Source of the DNA: Rhizobium leucaenae USDA 9039
GTDB taxonomy: Bacteria; Pseudomonadota; Alphaproteobacteria; Rhizobiales; Rhizobiaceae
Assembly: GCF_000426285.1 (NCBI RefSeq)
Contig: NZ_AUFB01000014.1
Span: 62,001 to 126,000 of the forward strand
Length of the DNA stretch: 64,000 bases
Reading direction: 5' to 3'
The notes below the pieces were generated by a model. The model ran no database searches, had not been told where the DNA came from, and worked only from the letters and a program-made list of their open reading frames with translations. How positions within the stretch are numbered: the first letter of the stretch is position 1; each line of letters opens with the position of its first letter. Position numbers and translations under genes: made by a program. Below, in pieces: positions 8,621 through 16,846 of this stretch.

Positions 8621-9607
8621 TCATGGCGTTGCACCGCTTTCATCGGCAACGACCTTTTGCTTGCGCTTGCCGAAGCGTGGGCGGCGGGGCATGTCGCCGA
8701 GGAGACCGTTCGGCCGGACGAGCAGGATGATGCAGAGCATGACGCCGATGGCGACGATCTGCAGCGAGGCGGCGCGGGCCTGTTGTTCCGGCGTGAAGAG
8801 TACGCTTGTCAGCGCGCCGGAGCCGGCCCAGATCGCCCAGACGAGAATGCTGCCGACGACCGCGCCCTTGTTGCTGCCGGAGCCGCCGACGATCAGCATC
8901 ACCCAGACCTGAAACGTCAGCGTCGGCACGTAATTGTCAGGCGCGATGAAGCCGATGAAATGCGCCTGCACGGCGCCCGCCAGCCCCATGATCGCCCCGC
9001 CGACCGCAAAGGCCTGTACGCGGTAGAAACGTGCGCTCTTGCCGAGCGAAATTGCGGCACGTTCATCCTCACGTAGCGCCTTCAGCACGCGTCCCCAGGG
9101 ACTGCGCGACAGATGTTCCAGGGCGAGGAAGACGATCAGCGTCACGACGGCAACGATGGCGAGATTGGAGAGGTTGAAGAGCAGCGGCGTTTCCGCAAGG
9201 GCGGCAAAGGGGCGCGGAATGAAGCCGACGCCGAAGGGGCCGCCGGTCAGGCTCTGCGCATTCAGCGCCACGAGCTGGACGACGACGGCGACACCGAAGG
9301 TGGTGATGGCGAGATAGTCGGATTTCAGCCGCAGTGTGGCGATGCCGGTCATGGCGGCGGCGAGGCCGGCGAGGATCATCGCGCCCAGCCAGCCAATAAG
9401 GATCGGCATGTCGAAGCCGCCGAAGCGGCCGGCTGTGTCCGGCGTCGTCAGCAGCGCCGAGGTATAGGCGCCGATGGCGACGAAGCCGGCAAGGCCGACA
9501 TTGAAGAGGCCGGTCAGGCCCCATTGCAGGTTCAGCCCGAGGGTGATCAGCGAAAAGATCAGCGCCGTCGTCAGGAAAAACGCGCCATAGCCGACAAGAT
9601 CCATCAT
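8621..9607 (-). CDS. Branched-chain amino acid-type ABC transporter permease (LivM)
   Basis: Inner-membrane permease of 328 residues with about eight to ten hydrophobic segments and the LivM landmarks GLNLQWGLTGLFNVG (near the N-terminus) and the EAA-loop-like LREDERAAISLGKS region. The start is taken at 9607, whose ATG overlaps the stop of livH (ATGATG); a longer version would read into livH. It is the fourth gene of livGFHM. A RIME-like repeat and the FAD oxidoreductase follow. Confidence 0.92.
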   Translation of the reverse strand: MMDLVGYGAFFLTTALIFSLITLGLNLQWGLTGLFNVGLAGFVAIGAYTSALLTTPDTAGRFGGFDMPILIGWLGAMILAGLAAAMTGIATLRLKSDYLAITTFGVAVVVQLVALNAQSLTGGPFGVGFIPRPFAALAETPLLFNLSNLAIVAVVTLIVFLALEHLSRSPWGRVLKALREDERAAISLGKSARFYRVQAFAVGGAIMGLAGAVQAHFIGFIAPDNYVPTLTFQVWVMLIVGGSGSNKGAVVGSILVWAIWAGSGALTSVLFTPEQQARAASLQIVAIGVMLCIILLVRPNGLLGDMPRRPRFGKRKQKVVADESGATP

Positions 9608-10512
9608 CGTTCCCTCACTCCGAAGAGGCCGATCGGCCGGACGAACAGCACCGCCATCAGAATGATGAAGGAGACGGCGGCACGCCATTCCGCGCCGATC
9701 AACTGTACTGCGCCAGCCTCCGCAAGGCCGATGATCAGCCCACCGAGGACGGCGCCGGGCACGCTGCCGATGCCGCCGAGAATCGCTGCCGCAAACATCG
9801 GCAGCAGCATGTCAAAGCCCATCAGCGGCCGGATCTGCACGAGAATGCCGATCATGACACCGGCGACACAGGCGAGCGCCCCGCCGACCAGCCAGGTGAC
9901 GCGCACGACCCTGGCGACATCGATGCCGACGACGCGGGCAAGGGCCGGATTCTGGCTCAGCGCCTGCATCGAGCGGCCGGTCTGCGTCCGCGTCATCAGG
10001 AGATGTACGCCGAGAACCAGGATCGCGGTCACCAGCAGCAAGACGATCTGATCGGGGGTGATGCGGATGCCGAAGCCGACGGGCATGGCGATCTGAATGG
10101 CGCGGCTGAAATAGGTTGGCCGTGATGTGAAGAGGAATTCCAGCAGGCTGCGCAGCGCCATCGAGGCGCCGAAACTTGCCATGACCACGATGATCGCCTG
10201 GCCCTTGGCGCGCAGCCGCGCGAAGAGAACCATGTCGAGAACGAGGGCCAGCAGGCCGGTCAGACCCATGGCGATGATGACCGCTGCAATCAGCGGCCAA
10301 CCAAAGGAAAACGGGCCGATCGGGGCTATCTTGCCGAACATGGCGCCGATGGCACTGACGACGGCGAGCGTCGCATAGGTGCCCCAGGCCATGAAGTCGC
10401 CATGGGCGAAGTTGGAGAAGCGCAGGATCGAATAGGTGAGCGTGACGCCGATAGCGCCAAGACCGATCATCGAGCCGGTCAGCAGGCCGTCGACGAGGAA
10501 TTGCAGGTTCAT
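9604..10512 (-). CDS. Branched-chain amino acid-type ABC transporter permease (LivH)
   Basis: Permease of 302 residues. It begins MNLQFLVDGLLTGSMIGLGAIGVTLTYSILRFSNFAHG, as LivH proteins do, and carries the ALSQNPALARVVGID loop that contacts the ATPases. It pairs with LivM to form the channel. Both ends overlap neighbours by 4 bp, so the operon is tightly coupled. Confidence 0.93.
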   Translation of the reverse strand: MNLQFLVDGLLTGSMIGLGAIGVTLTYSILRFSNFAHGDFMAWGTYATLAVVSAIGAMFGKIAPIGPFSFGWPLIAAVIIAMGLTGLLALVLDMVLFARLRAKGQAIIVVMASFGASMALRSLLEFLFTSRPTYFSRAIQIAMPVGFGIRITPDQIVLLLVTAILVLGVHLLMTRTQTGRSMQALSQNPALARVVGIDVARVVRVTWLVGGALACVAGVMIGILVQIRPLMGFDMLLPMFAAAILGGIGSVPGAVLGGLIIGLAEAGAVQLIGAEWRAAVSFIILMAVLFVRPIGLFGVRER

Positions 10513-11258
10513 GCCGCGCCTCCCGACTTGGTATGCGATGGGCGCTGGCCGAGATAGAGTTCGGCGACCACGGGGTCGTTCCAGAGTTCGGAGGCGACGC
10601 CCTCATGCCGGTCCTTGCCTTCGACGAGGACATAGGCGCGGTCGCCGATCGCCAGCGCCGCCTTGGCGTTCTGCTCGACCAGCAGGATGGTGACGCCCGC
10701 TTTGCGGATATCGGTCAGCATCTCGAAAACCATGGACACGAATTTCGGCGATAGGCCCGCCGACGGCTCGTCCAGCACCAGCACCTTCGGATGCACGATC
10801 AAAGCGCGGGCGACCGCCAGCATCTGCCGCTGACCGCCCGACAGATTGCCGGCGGCAATGCGGCGGTGGCGGGCGAGATCGGGGAATGTCGCATACATCT
10901 CCGCGATGCGATCGGGGATTTCGCGGGGCTTCAGGATGCCGCCGGCCACTTTCAGATTGTCCTCGACCGACATCAGCGGAAAGACATTTTCCGTCTGCGG
11001 TACGAAGGCCAGGCCGAGGCGGACCATGCTATGGGCGGGGGCGGCGGTGATGTCATTGCCGTCAAGCAGGACCGTGCCGCCGGAGATCGGCACGAGGCCG
11101 GCGATCGCCTTGATGAAGCTCGATTTGCCGGCACCGTTCGGGCCGAGGACGACGACGATCTCGCCTTGATGGACCGTGATCGATGCGCCGCGAACGATCG
11201 GCACGCCGGGCTCGTAGCCGGCAACAAGATCGCGGACGAGGAGGACGGCGTCGCTCAT
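10509..11258 (-). CDS. Branched-chain amino acid-type ABC transporter ATP-binding protein (LivF)
   Basis: ATPase of 249 residues. Walker A is GPNGAGKSS at 39-47, the signature is LSGGQRQMLAVARAL (about 138-152) and Walker B is VLVLDEPSAGL. Its shortness, and the C-terminal ELYLGQ, mark it as LivF rather than LivG. It overlaps livG and livH by 4 bp. Confidence 0.93.
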   Translation of the reverse strand: MSDAVLLVRDLVAGYEPGVPIVRGASITVHQGEIVVVLGPNGAGKSSFIKAIAGLVPISGGTVLLDGNDITAAPAHSMVRLGLAFVPQTENVFPLMSVEDNLKVAGGILKPREIPDRIAEMYATFPDLARHRRIAAGNLSGGQRQMLAVARALIVHPKVLVLDEPSAGLSPKFVSMVFEMLTDIRKAGVTILLVEQNAKAALAIGDRAYVLVEGKDRHEGVASELWNDPVVAELYLGQRPSHTKSGGAA

Positions 11259-12055
11259 GCCGCGCCTCCGAGATAGGCTTCGATGACCCGGGGATCGCGG
11301 GCGACTTCATCCGCCGTGCCTTCGCAAAGCAACTGGCCGCTCGCCATGACGAGGACGCGGTGGCAGAGGCGGGTCACCATGTCGATATTGTGCTCGATCA
11401 GCAGGAAGGTGATGCCGCGCGCATTGATGTCCCGAATGCGGTCGATGATGACTTCGAGCAGCGTGGCGTTGACGCCGGCCGCCGGCTCGTCGAGCAGGAT
11501 GATGGCGGGATCGGCCATCATGACGCGGGCAAGCTCCAGGAGTTTGCGCTGACCGCCTGACAGTACGCGGGCGGGTTCATGCGCCAGCCGCGTCAGGTTG
11601 ACCAGTTCCAGCAGCTCCAGCGCCTTGTCGTGCGAGGCTTTCTCCTCGGCCCTGACGTGCCAGGGTTTCAGGAAGTTTGGCAGCAGTCCTTCGCCGGCCT
11701 GGGCCTGCGCCGCCAGCATCACATTGTCGACCAGCGACAGGTTGGGAAAGGGGCGGGGAATCTGAAAGGTGCGGCCGAGGCCGCGGCCGATGCGGCGGTG
11801 GGCAGCTTCGCCGGATACGGCTACGCCGTTCAGCACGATCTCGCCGCTGGTCGGGCGAATGCTGCCGGCAAGCAGATCGAACATGGTGGTCTTGCCGGCG
11901 CCGTTCGGGCCAATCAGGCCGAGGATTTCACCGCGCCGGACATCGAAGGACACGTCGTTGACCGCCGTAACGCCGCCGAAGCGCCGCATCACGTTTTTTG
12001 CCGTCAGAACGGGTGTCCGGGTATCCTCTTCCCGCCGCTCGCTCAGTGCACTCAT
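11255..12055 (-). CDS. Branched-chain amino acid-type ABC transporter ATP-binding protein (LivG)
   Basis: First gene of the importer operon, 266 residues. Walker A is GPNGAGKTT at 49-57, the signature LSGGQRKLLELARVM, and Walker B IILLDEPAAGVN. The RIGRGLGRTFQIPRPFPNLSL stretch is typical of LivG. It diverges from the gntR unit, and a palindrome in the 118-bp gap could control both. The cognate binding protein is probably the gene at 15288. Confidence 0.93.
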   Translation of the reverse strand: MSALSERREEDTRTPVLTAKNVMRRFGGVTAVNDVSFDVRRGEILGLIGPNGAGKTTMFDLLAGSIRPTSGEIVLNGVAVSGEAAHRRIGRGLGRTFQIPRPFPNLSLVDNVMLAAQAQAGEGLLPNFLKPWHVRAEEKASHDKALELLELVNLTRLAHEPARVLSGGQRKLLELARVMMADPAIILLDEPAAGVNATLLEVIIDRIRDINARGITFLLIEHNIDMVTRLCHRVLVMASGQLLCEGTADEVARDPRVIEAYLGGAA

Positions 12056-12104
12056 GGATCCCTCTGGCCGAAGACGGTCGTTGCCGTCCCCTGATTTTTT
12101 GATT

Positions 12105-12130
12105 TGTGATCACACTTGTATTGATCACGC
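12105..12130. promoter_or_regulatory. Candidate GntR operator between livG and gntR
   Basis: A perfect 10-bp palindrome TGTGATCACA (12105-12114) is followed by a second TTGATCAC at 12121-12128, about one and a half helical turns centre to centre. It lies in the only divergent gap of the locus, next to a FadR-type regulator. Binding is inferred. Confidence 0.5.
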
Positions 12131-12173
12131 TAATCGGCTTTAATCGCCTCTGCAAGTCAAAAGCGGGGAGGCT

Positions 12174-12911
12174 ATGCAAAAGACCGCCGTCGAGAAAAGC
12201 AACGATCCCATTGCCGCTCAGCTTGCGCCTGTTGGCCGCGAGACCGTGCAGGATCGCGTCTATCTGGAGCTGCGTCGGGCGCTGATCGGCGGCCTGTTCG
12301 AGCCGAGCCAGGTGCTCACCATTCGCGGTCTCGCCGATGCGCTGATGACCAGCACCATGCCGGTGCGCGAGGCGCTGGGCCGGCTGATCACCGAGAAGGC
12401 ACTGGAGGCCCTGCCGAACCGTTCCGTCCGGGTGCCGCCGATCACGCTTGAGCGCATGGACGATCTCCTACGTGCCCGCATCCTGATTGAAGGCGAGGCG
12501 ATTGCGCTTGCGGCGACGCGGATGAGCCCGCGCCAAGTTTCCGTGATCGAGAGCATGCTCGGCGAGTGGGACGAGATGCGGGCGTTGAAGCATAAGAAGG
12601 ATGTCGACCGCGAGGTCACCCTCAATCAGCGCTTCCATTTCGAAATCTACCGTGCCTGCGGCTCGGCCGTGCTGATCCCGATGATCGAAAGCCTATGGCT
12701 GCAATCCGGCCCCTGCATCAGGGTGGCGATTTACGCGTTCTCTGACGCCGGCGAGGTCGATACCGCCCATTTCCATCGCAGCATCGTTGCCGCACTTTCG
12801 GTTCAGGATCCGACCGCTGCGCGCGAAGCGCTCATCGCCGATATCAGCCGGCCCTTCAATTTTCTCCGCAACAAGCTGCAATCCGAGGCGGCAAGCAAAG
12901 GCAAGTCATGA
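12174..12911 (+). CDS. GntR family transcriptional regulator, FCD domain
   Basis: Regulator of 245 residues. A winged helix-turn-helix occupies about 20-85 (VYLELRRALIGGLFEPSQVL, then LADALMTSTMPVREALGRL). An all-helical FCD effector domain follows, with the LLRARILIEGEAIALAA start and metal-binding histidine positions (HFEIYRACG, HRSIVAAL). It follows a GGGGAGG site. It probably controls the divergent liv operon and the genes behind it, whose first member overlaps it by 4 bp. Confidence 0.93.
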   Translation: MQKTAVEKSNDPIAAQLAPVGRETVQDRVYLELRRALIGGLFEPSQVLTIRGLADALMTSTMPVREALGRLITEKALEALPNRSVRVPPITLERMDDLLRARILIEGEAIALAATRMSPRQVSVIESMLGEWDEMRALKHKKDVDREVTLNQRFHFEIYRACGSAVLIPMIESLWLQSGPCIRVAIYAFSDAGEVDTAHFHRSIVAALSVQDPTAAREALIADISRPFNFLRNKLQSEAASKGKS

Positions 12912-13399
12912 GCAAGCGCGCCATTCGCATCACCGAATCCCGCTCCGGGCTTTCCGTGACCGCCGTACTGCTCGACGGCAAGGCGCCCGACAATGTGGAG
13001 TTTCTTTGGGCCTATTTGGCCGAGCCGCGCATCGTGCCGGGTATCCATGCCATGTGGACTGGGCCGGAGATTTCCTGCCCGATCCCGCCGGATCATCTCA
13101 TCGGCCGCGAATGGGCAAACCCCTTGCCGGCGGAAAATGCGACGCTGACGCCGCAGCCGGGCGACATCGTGCTGAGCTATGTGCCGGCGCGTGTCTGGGG
13201 CGGCAACCCCAATCCGATCTTCGATATCGGCCTGTTTTATGGGCAGGGCGCGCGGCTGCTGTTCCCGATCGGCTGGCTGCCGGGCAGCGTCGTGGCGCAG
13301 GTGCAGCCCGAAGAGCGCGAGCATTTCGCGGCCGCCTGCGGCATTATTCGCCGCAATGGCGCCTGCGACGTGACATTCGCTGGCATCACGGAGGTCTGA
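12908..13399 (+). CDS. DUF3830 family protein (cyclophilin-like fold)
   Basis: A 163-residue cytoplasmic protein. Family landmarks are the early LDGKAPDNVEFLWAYL segment, the HAMWTGPEISCPIP stretch (about 49-62), and the PGDIVLSYVP and FDIGLFYG motifs. DUF3830 proteins have a cyclophilin-like barrel and no established biochemical activity. It overlaps gntR by 4 bp and is followed within 2 bp by a TIGR04076 gene, so it belongs to the same transcript and probably the same pathway. Its function is unknown. Confidence 0.85.
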   Translation: MSKRAIRITESRSGLSVTAVLLDGKAPDNVEFLWAYLAEPRIVPGIHAMWTGPEISCPIPPDHLIGREWANPLPAENATLTPQPGDIVLSYVPARVWGGNPNPIFDIGLFYGQGARLLFPIGWLPGSVVAQVQPEEREHFAAACGIIRRNGACDVTFAGITEV

Positions 13400-13400
13400 G

Positions 13401-13754
13401 ATGGGGGCGGCAGACGATTTCTTCGAGCTGTTCGACCTGCGTGTCGAAGCCGTCATCCCCAACGGCAAGCCGATCTATTGCGGCGCCAAGGAGGGCGACT
13501 ATTTCGAGCTTAAGGGCGAAATGCTGTCGCTGCCACCGGGGCAGGGTTTTTCCATCTATTCCATTTCCGCCGTTCTGCCGCTGCTCGCGGCCAAGCAGCG
13601 GCCCACCCACAAGAACGACTGGATGACCTCGGACGCCGAAATCGCCTGTCCGGATCCGAACTGTGCGAGCCGCCTGCGGATCGTCAGAACGGGCAAGCGG
13701 CGGTTCAGCCATGCCGAGACGACGGCGGTGCCGCTGCCTGGGGAGACCAAATAG
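13401..13754 (+). CDS. TIGR04076 family protein
   Basis: Small protein of 117 residues. It fits the TIGR04076 pattern: an early VEAVIPNGKPIYCGAKEGDYFEL segment (Cys near 27, then GDxF), a PPGQGFSIYSISAVLPLLAAKQR segment and the NDWMTSDAEIACPDP stretch. Two further cysteines near 86 and 91 might bind metal. No activity is known for the family. A GGAGG site precedes the start and the stop abuts the aldo/keto reductase start, so translation is coupled along the operon. Confidence 0.75.
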   Translation: MGAADDFFELFDLRVEAVIPNGKPIYCGAKEGDYFELKGEMLSLPPGQGFSIYSISAVLPLLAAKQRPTHKNDWMTSDAEIACPDPNCASRLRIVRTGKRRFSHAETTAVPLPGETK

Positions 13755-14810
13755 ATGAATGCCAAGACCTTCGAACTCAGCCCCGGCTATCAGATCTCCC
13801 GCGTCATCCGCGGCGGCTGGCAGTTGGCCGGCGGTCATGGCGCGATCGACCGCGAGCAGGCGGTGACGGACCTCATCGCCGCTTTCGACGCCGGCATCAT
13901 CACCTATGACTGCGCCGATATCTATACCGGAGTCGAAGAGCTGATCGGTGCCGCTCGTCTGCGGCTTGCCAAAGAGCGAGGGCTCGACGTCGCCGCCAAG
14001 ATGAAGGTGCACACAAAGCTCGTGCCCGATCTCGAAGTGCTGTCGCGCATCAGCCGCGATTACATCAGGGGCATTGTCGAGCAATCGTTGCGCCGGCTGA
14101 AGACCGAGCGGCTGGACCTCATGCAGTTTCACTGGTGGGACTATGACCTGCCCGGCTATCTCGATGCGCTCGGCTGGCTGGACGAGATGCGGCGGGAAGG
14201 CAAGGTCCGCAATGTCGGCACGACGAATTTCGACACGCCGCACATTGCCGAAATCCTGAAAGCCGGCATTCCCCTGGTCAGCCAACAACTGCAATATTCC
14301 GTGCTCGACCAGCGGCCGGCGAATAGCCTGGCGGCGCTCGCGGCAGGCAATGATCTCCGCTTTCTCTGCTACGGCTCTGTCGCCGGCGGTTTCCTCAGCG
14401 ACAGATGGCTGGGGCAGCCGGAGCCCGAGATGCCGCTCGAGAACCGCTCTCTCATCAAATACAAGCTGATCATCGACGATTTCGGCGGTTGGGAGCTGTT
14501 CCAGTTGCTGCTTCGGACGCTGAAGACCGTCGGCGATCGCCATGGTGTCGATATCGCCACCATTGCCAGCGCCTGGGTGCTGGAGCAGGCGCAAGTGGCT
14601 GCCGTCATCGTCGGCGCCCGCAACCAAGCGCATGCGCTCGCCAATGCGAAGATCATGGATATTGCGCTCACCGCCGAGGATCGGTCCCGGGTTGCCGCGA
14701 TCATCGGGCAGAGCAACGGTCCGCTCGGCGACGTCTACACACTGGAGCGCGACCGCACCGGGCGGCATGGCTCCATCATGCACTACAATTTGAACGCGGG
14801 GAAAAAATGA
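13755..14810 (+). CDS. Aldo/keto reductase
   Basis: A 351-residue NADP(H)-linked oxidoreductase with the TIM-barrel signature. The tetrad can be placed: Asp and Tyr in TYDCADIY (about 51-58), Lys in AAKMKV (about 81) and His in MQFHWWDY (about 119). The C-terminal nucleotide-binding part (VAAVIVGARNQAHALAN) is present. It may reduce a carbonyl intermediate of the substrate taken up by the liv-type importer. It overlaps the next gene by 4 bp. Confidence 0.92.
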   Translation: MNAKTFELSPGYQISRVIRGGWQLAGGHGAIDREQAVTDLIAAFDAGIITYDCADIYTGVEELIGAARLRLAKERGLDVAAKMKVHTKLVPDLEVLSRISRDYIRGIVEQSLRRLKTERLDLMQFHWWDYDLPGYLDALGWLDEMRREGKVRNVGTTNFDTPHIAEILKAGIPLVSQQLQYSVLDQRPANSLAALAAGNDLRFLCYGSVAGGFLSDRWLGQPEPEMPLENRSLIKYKLIIDDFGGWELFQLLLRTLKTVGDRHGVDIATIASAWVLEQAQVAAVIVGARNQAHALANAKIMDIALTAEDRSRVAAIIGQSNGPLGDVYTLERDRTGRHGSIMHYNLNAGKK

Positions 14811-15253
14811 GCAAGAGCCCATCTCTCTTCGAGCGCGCCAAGGTCGAAATCATCGATTTGCACCGCTGCTTCAGCAATTGGTATAATTCCGACGACCCGG
14901 ACCCGGCGGATTTCAGCCGGTTCGAAAAAGTCTTGGGCGAGGGCTTTCACATCGTCACGCCGGATGATGGGCGGATTATCGAGCGTGATTCCATCATCAG
15001 TCATGTCCGGGCCAACCATAGCTGCTTTCATGGTGATTTCATTATCGAGATCGAGGACATCAAGCCCGGCTGGGAGGCCGCTGGCATCATCGTCGTGACC
15101 TATATCGAGGCGCAATGTCGCGCAGGTGCCTGGAGCAGGCGGCGGGCGAGCGCGCTTTTTACCGAAAATTCATCGATGCCGAACGGCGTCGAATGGCGGC
15201 ATCTGCATGAAACCTGGCTGCAGGCGCCGGAAGCGAAACAGGCCAACCACTGA
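14807..15253 (+). CDS. NTF2-like/SnoaL-type protein (DUF4440-like)
   Basis: A 148-residue protein with the build of the NTF2-like fold: an N-terminal helix (SLFERAKVEIIDLHRCFSNWY), then LGEGFHIVTPDDGRIIERDSI, and strands ending in VEWRHLHETWL. Such proteins act as small-molecule isomerases, hydrolases or binding scaffolds; no catalytic set can be named here. The ATGA overlap with the aldo/keto reductase ties it to the operon. An in-frame extension upstream would lie inside that gene. Confidence 0.75.
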   Translation: MSKSPSLFERAKVEIIDLHRCFSNWYNSDDPDPADFSRFEKVLGEGFHIVTPDDGRIIERDSIISHVRANHSCFHGDFIIEIEDIKPGWEAAGIIVVTYIEAQCRAGAWSRRRASALFTENSSMPNGVEWRHLHETWLQAPEAKQANH

Positions 15254-15287
15254 AATAGAAGTCGTGTACCTAACAAGGGGAACAAAG

Positions 15288-16550
15288 ATGAAAAAGACGA
15301 TATTTCAACTCACCACCGCTCTGGCGCTCCTTGCAGCGGCCGGTGTTGCCCATGCGGCAGACTGCAAGATCACCGTCGGACTGGTGATGGAGCTGACGGG
15401 GCCTGCTGGTGAATATGGTCAGGCCGGCGCGAAATCGGTCGAAATGGCTTTCCGCGACATCAATGCCGCTGGCGGCGTGCGCGGCTGCGATCTGGTGACC
15501 GACACGCGCGATAGCCAGAGCCAGGGCAATGTCGCCGTCGACGCCGCAACGCAGCTCGTGCAGGTCAAGAAGGTACCAGTCATCATCGGCGGCATCATCT
15601 CGTCGGTGTCGATTCCCATCCTGACCTCGGTCACCGCGCCCGCCAAGATCGTGCAGGTGTCGCCGGCTTCGTCCTCGCCGACATTGACGGCACTCGGTCG
15701 CGACGGCAAGACCAACGGCATCTTCTTCCGCACCATTACCTCGGATGCGCTGCAGGGCGTGGCGGCTGCGAAATACGCGATCGACAAGGGCTTCAAGAAG
15801 CTGTCGATCATCCATGTCAACAACGACTTCGGCGTCAACATGGTGGCGGAATTCTCCCGCGCCTATAAGGCGCTTGGCGGCACCATCGTGTCCGACACGC
15901 CTTATAATGAAAAACAGTCGAGCTATGCCTCGGAAGTCACCGCCGCCATGGCCGGCAATCCGGACGGTCTCTACCTCGTCAGCACGCCCGTCGACGGTGC
16001 AACCATCGCCCGCACCTGGATTTCGCAGGGTGGCGTGCAGAAATTCCTGCTGAACGACGGCATGAACAGCCCCGATTTCATCGAGTCCGTGGGCGCAGAC
16101 TATCTCAAGGATGCCTATGGCACATCCTCGGGCACCAGCCCGACCGCTTCGACCGACTATTTCATGAAGAACTATAAGGATTTCTCGGGCATCGAACCCT
16201 CTAATCCCGCCGCAGATCGTTCCTATGATGCCGGCGCTATCGTCGGCCTCGCGATAGCGATTGCCGGCTCGGATGATCCTGCCAAGATCAAGGATGCGAT
16301 GTATAGGGCGGTCGATCCACAGGGCACGCCGATCCACGCCGGCAAGGAGGAGTTTGCCAAGGCGCTTGGCCTTATCAAGGATGGTAAGCCCATCCGCTAC
16401 GAAGGCGTCATCGGCCCGGTCTCCTTCGATAAATATGGTGATATCACCGGCCCGTTCCGTCTGTGGAAGATCACGGACGGCAAGGTGACGACGGACGGAG
16501 AGATGTCGACCGACGACGTCAATAAACTGCAGGCGCAGTTGAATAAATAG
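15288..16550 (+). CDS. ABC transporter substrate-binding protein, branched-chain amino acid type (Peripla_BP_6)
   Basis: Periplasmic binding protein of 420 residues. A signal peptide ends at AHA-AD (about residue 23). The mature start KITVGLVMELTGPAGEYGQAGAKSVEMAF is the LivJ/LivK-type opening that contacts the ligand. The start follows a clear AAGGGG site; a longer frame runs back into the preceding gene. It is the probable cognate of livGFHM on the other strand. The ligand is not evident and need not be an amino acid. Confidence 0.92.
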   Translation: MKKTIFQLTTALALLAAAGVAHAADCKITVGLVMELTGPAGEYGQAGAKSVEMAFRDINAAGGVRGCDLVTDTRDSQSQGNVAVDAATQLVQVKKVPVIIGGIISSVSIPILTSVTAPAKIVQVSPASSSPTLTALGRDGKTNGIFFRTITSDALQGVAAAKYAIDKGFKKLSIIHVNNDFGVNMVAEFSRAYKALGGTIVSDTPYNEKQSSYASEVTAAMAGNPDGLYLVSTPVDGATIARTWISQGGVQKFLLNDGMNSPDFIESVGADYLKDAYGTSSGTSPTASTDYFMKNYKDFSGIEPSNPAADRSYDAGAIVGLAIAIAGSDDPAKIKDAMYRAVDPQGTPIHAGKEEFAKALGLIKDGKPIRYEGVIGPVSFDKYGDITGPFRLWKITDGKVTTDGEMSTDDVNKLQAQLNK

Positions 16551-16582
16551 GGCTGCGGCTCTTAGATTTTCGTTTCCATAGG

Positions 16583-16613
16583 ACGCCCGGCAGCTTCCTC
16601 GGTTGCCGGGCGT
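16583..16613 (+). terminator. Hairpin terminator after the binding-protein gene
   Basis: A perfect 10-bp GC-rich stem (16583-16592 with 16604-16613) with an 11-nt loop, followed by TCTGTTGCTG. The T-tract is weak, so termination may be partial. Confidence 0.6.
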
Positions 16614-16779
16614 TCTGTTGCTGCCGCCGTATTCCTAGGTTTATAATTTAGATCGTTCCAGATGAAATAAGATCCTTTCCTGGAATCTAATGTCTTTGCC
16701 CATTTTGCGGAACATGCCGTGAAAGGCGCAATTTATATGCGGTTTCCGAATATTGTCGTTGCCCTTCCCTATTTTCCCA

Positions 16780-16808
16780 TTGACAAAATTTGGAACGTTC
16801 CAAATAAT
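16780..16808 (+). promoter_or_regulatory. lacI-type gene promoter with an embedded 18-bp operator
   Basis: TTGACA (16780-16785) is a consensus -35. The perfect palindrome ATTTGGAACGTTCCAAAT spans 16788-16805, and an AATAAT-like -10 lies at 16803-16808, giving a 17-bp spacer. A repressor on the palindrome would block the promoter. The central CpG and symmetric arms are typical of LacI/GalR operators, so autoregulation by the adjacent regulator is likely. Confidence 0.75.
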
Positions 16809-16846
16809 TGTCGCGACAAAAGAATTTAAGGCCCGCGGGGAGACGG

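Noticed and set aside
13401..13754. Riboswitch or attenuator inside the gntR-DUF3830 operon
   Set aside because: Gaps between the genes are 0-2 bp, leaving no room for such elements.
13386..14822. Long minus-strand frame (478 codons) opposite the TIGR04076 and aldo/keto reductase genes
   Set aside because: Both plus-strand products have clear family motifs; the frame is a GC-rich antisense shadow.
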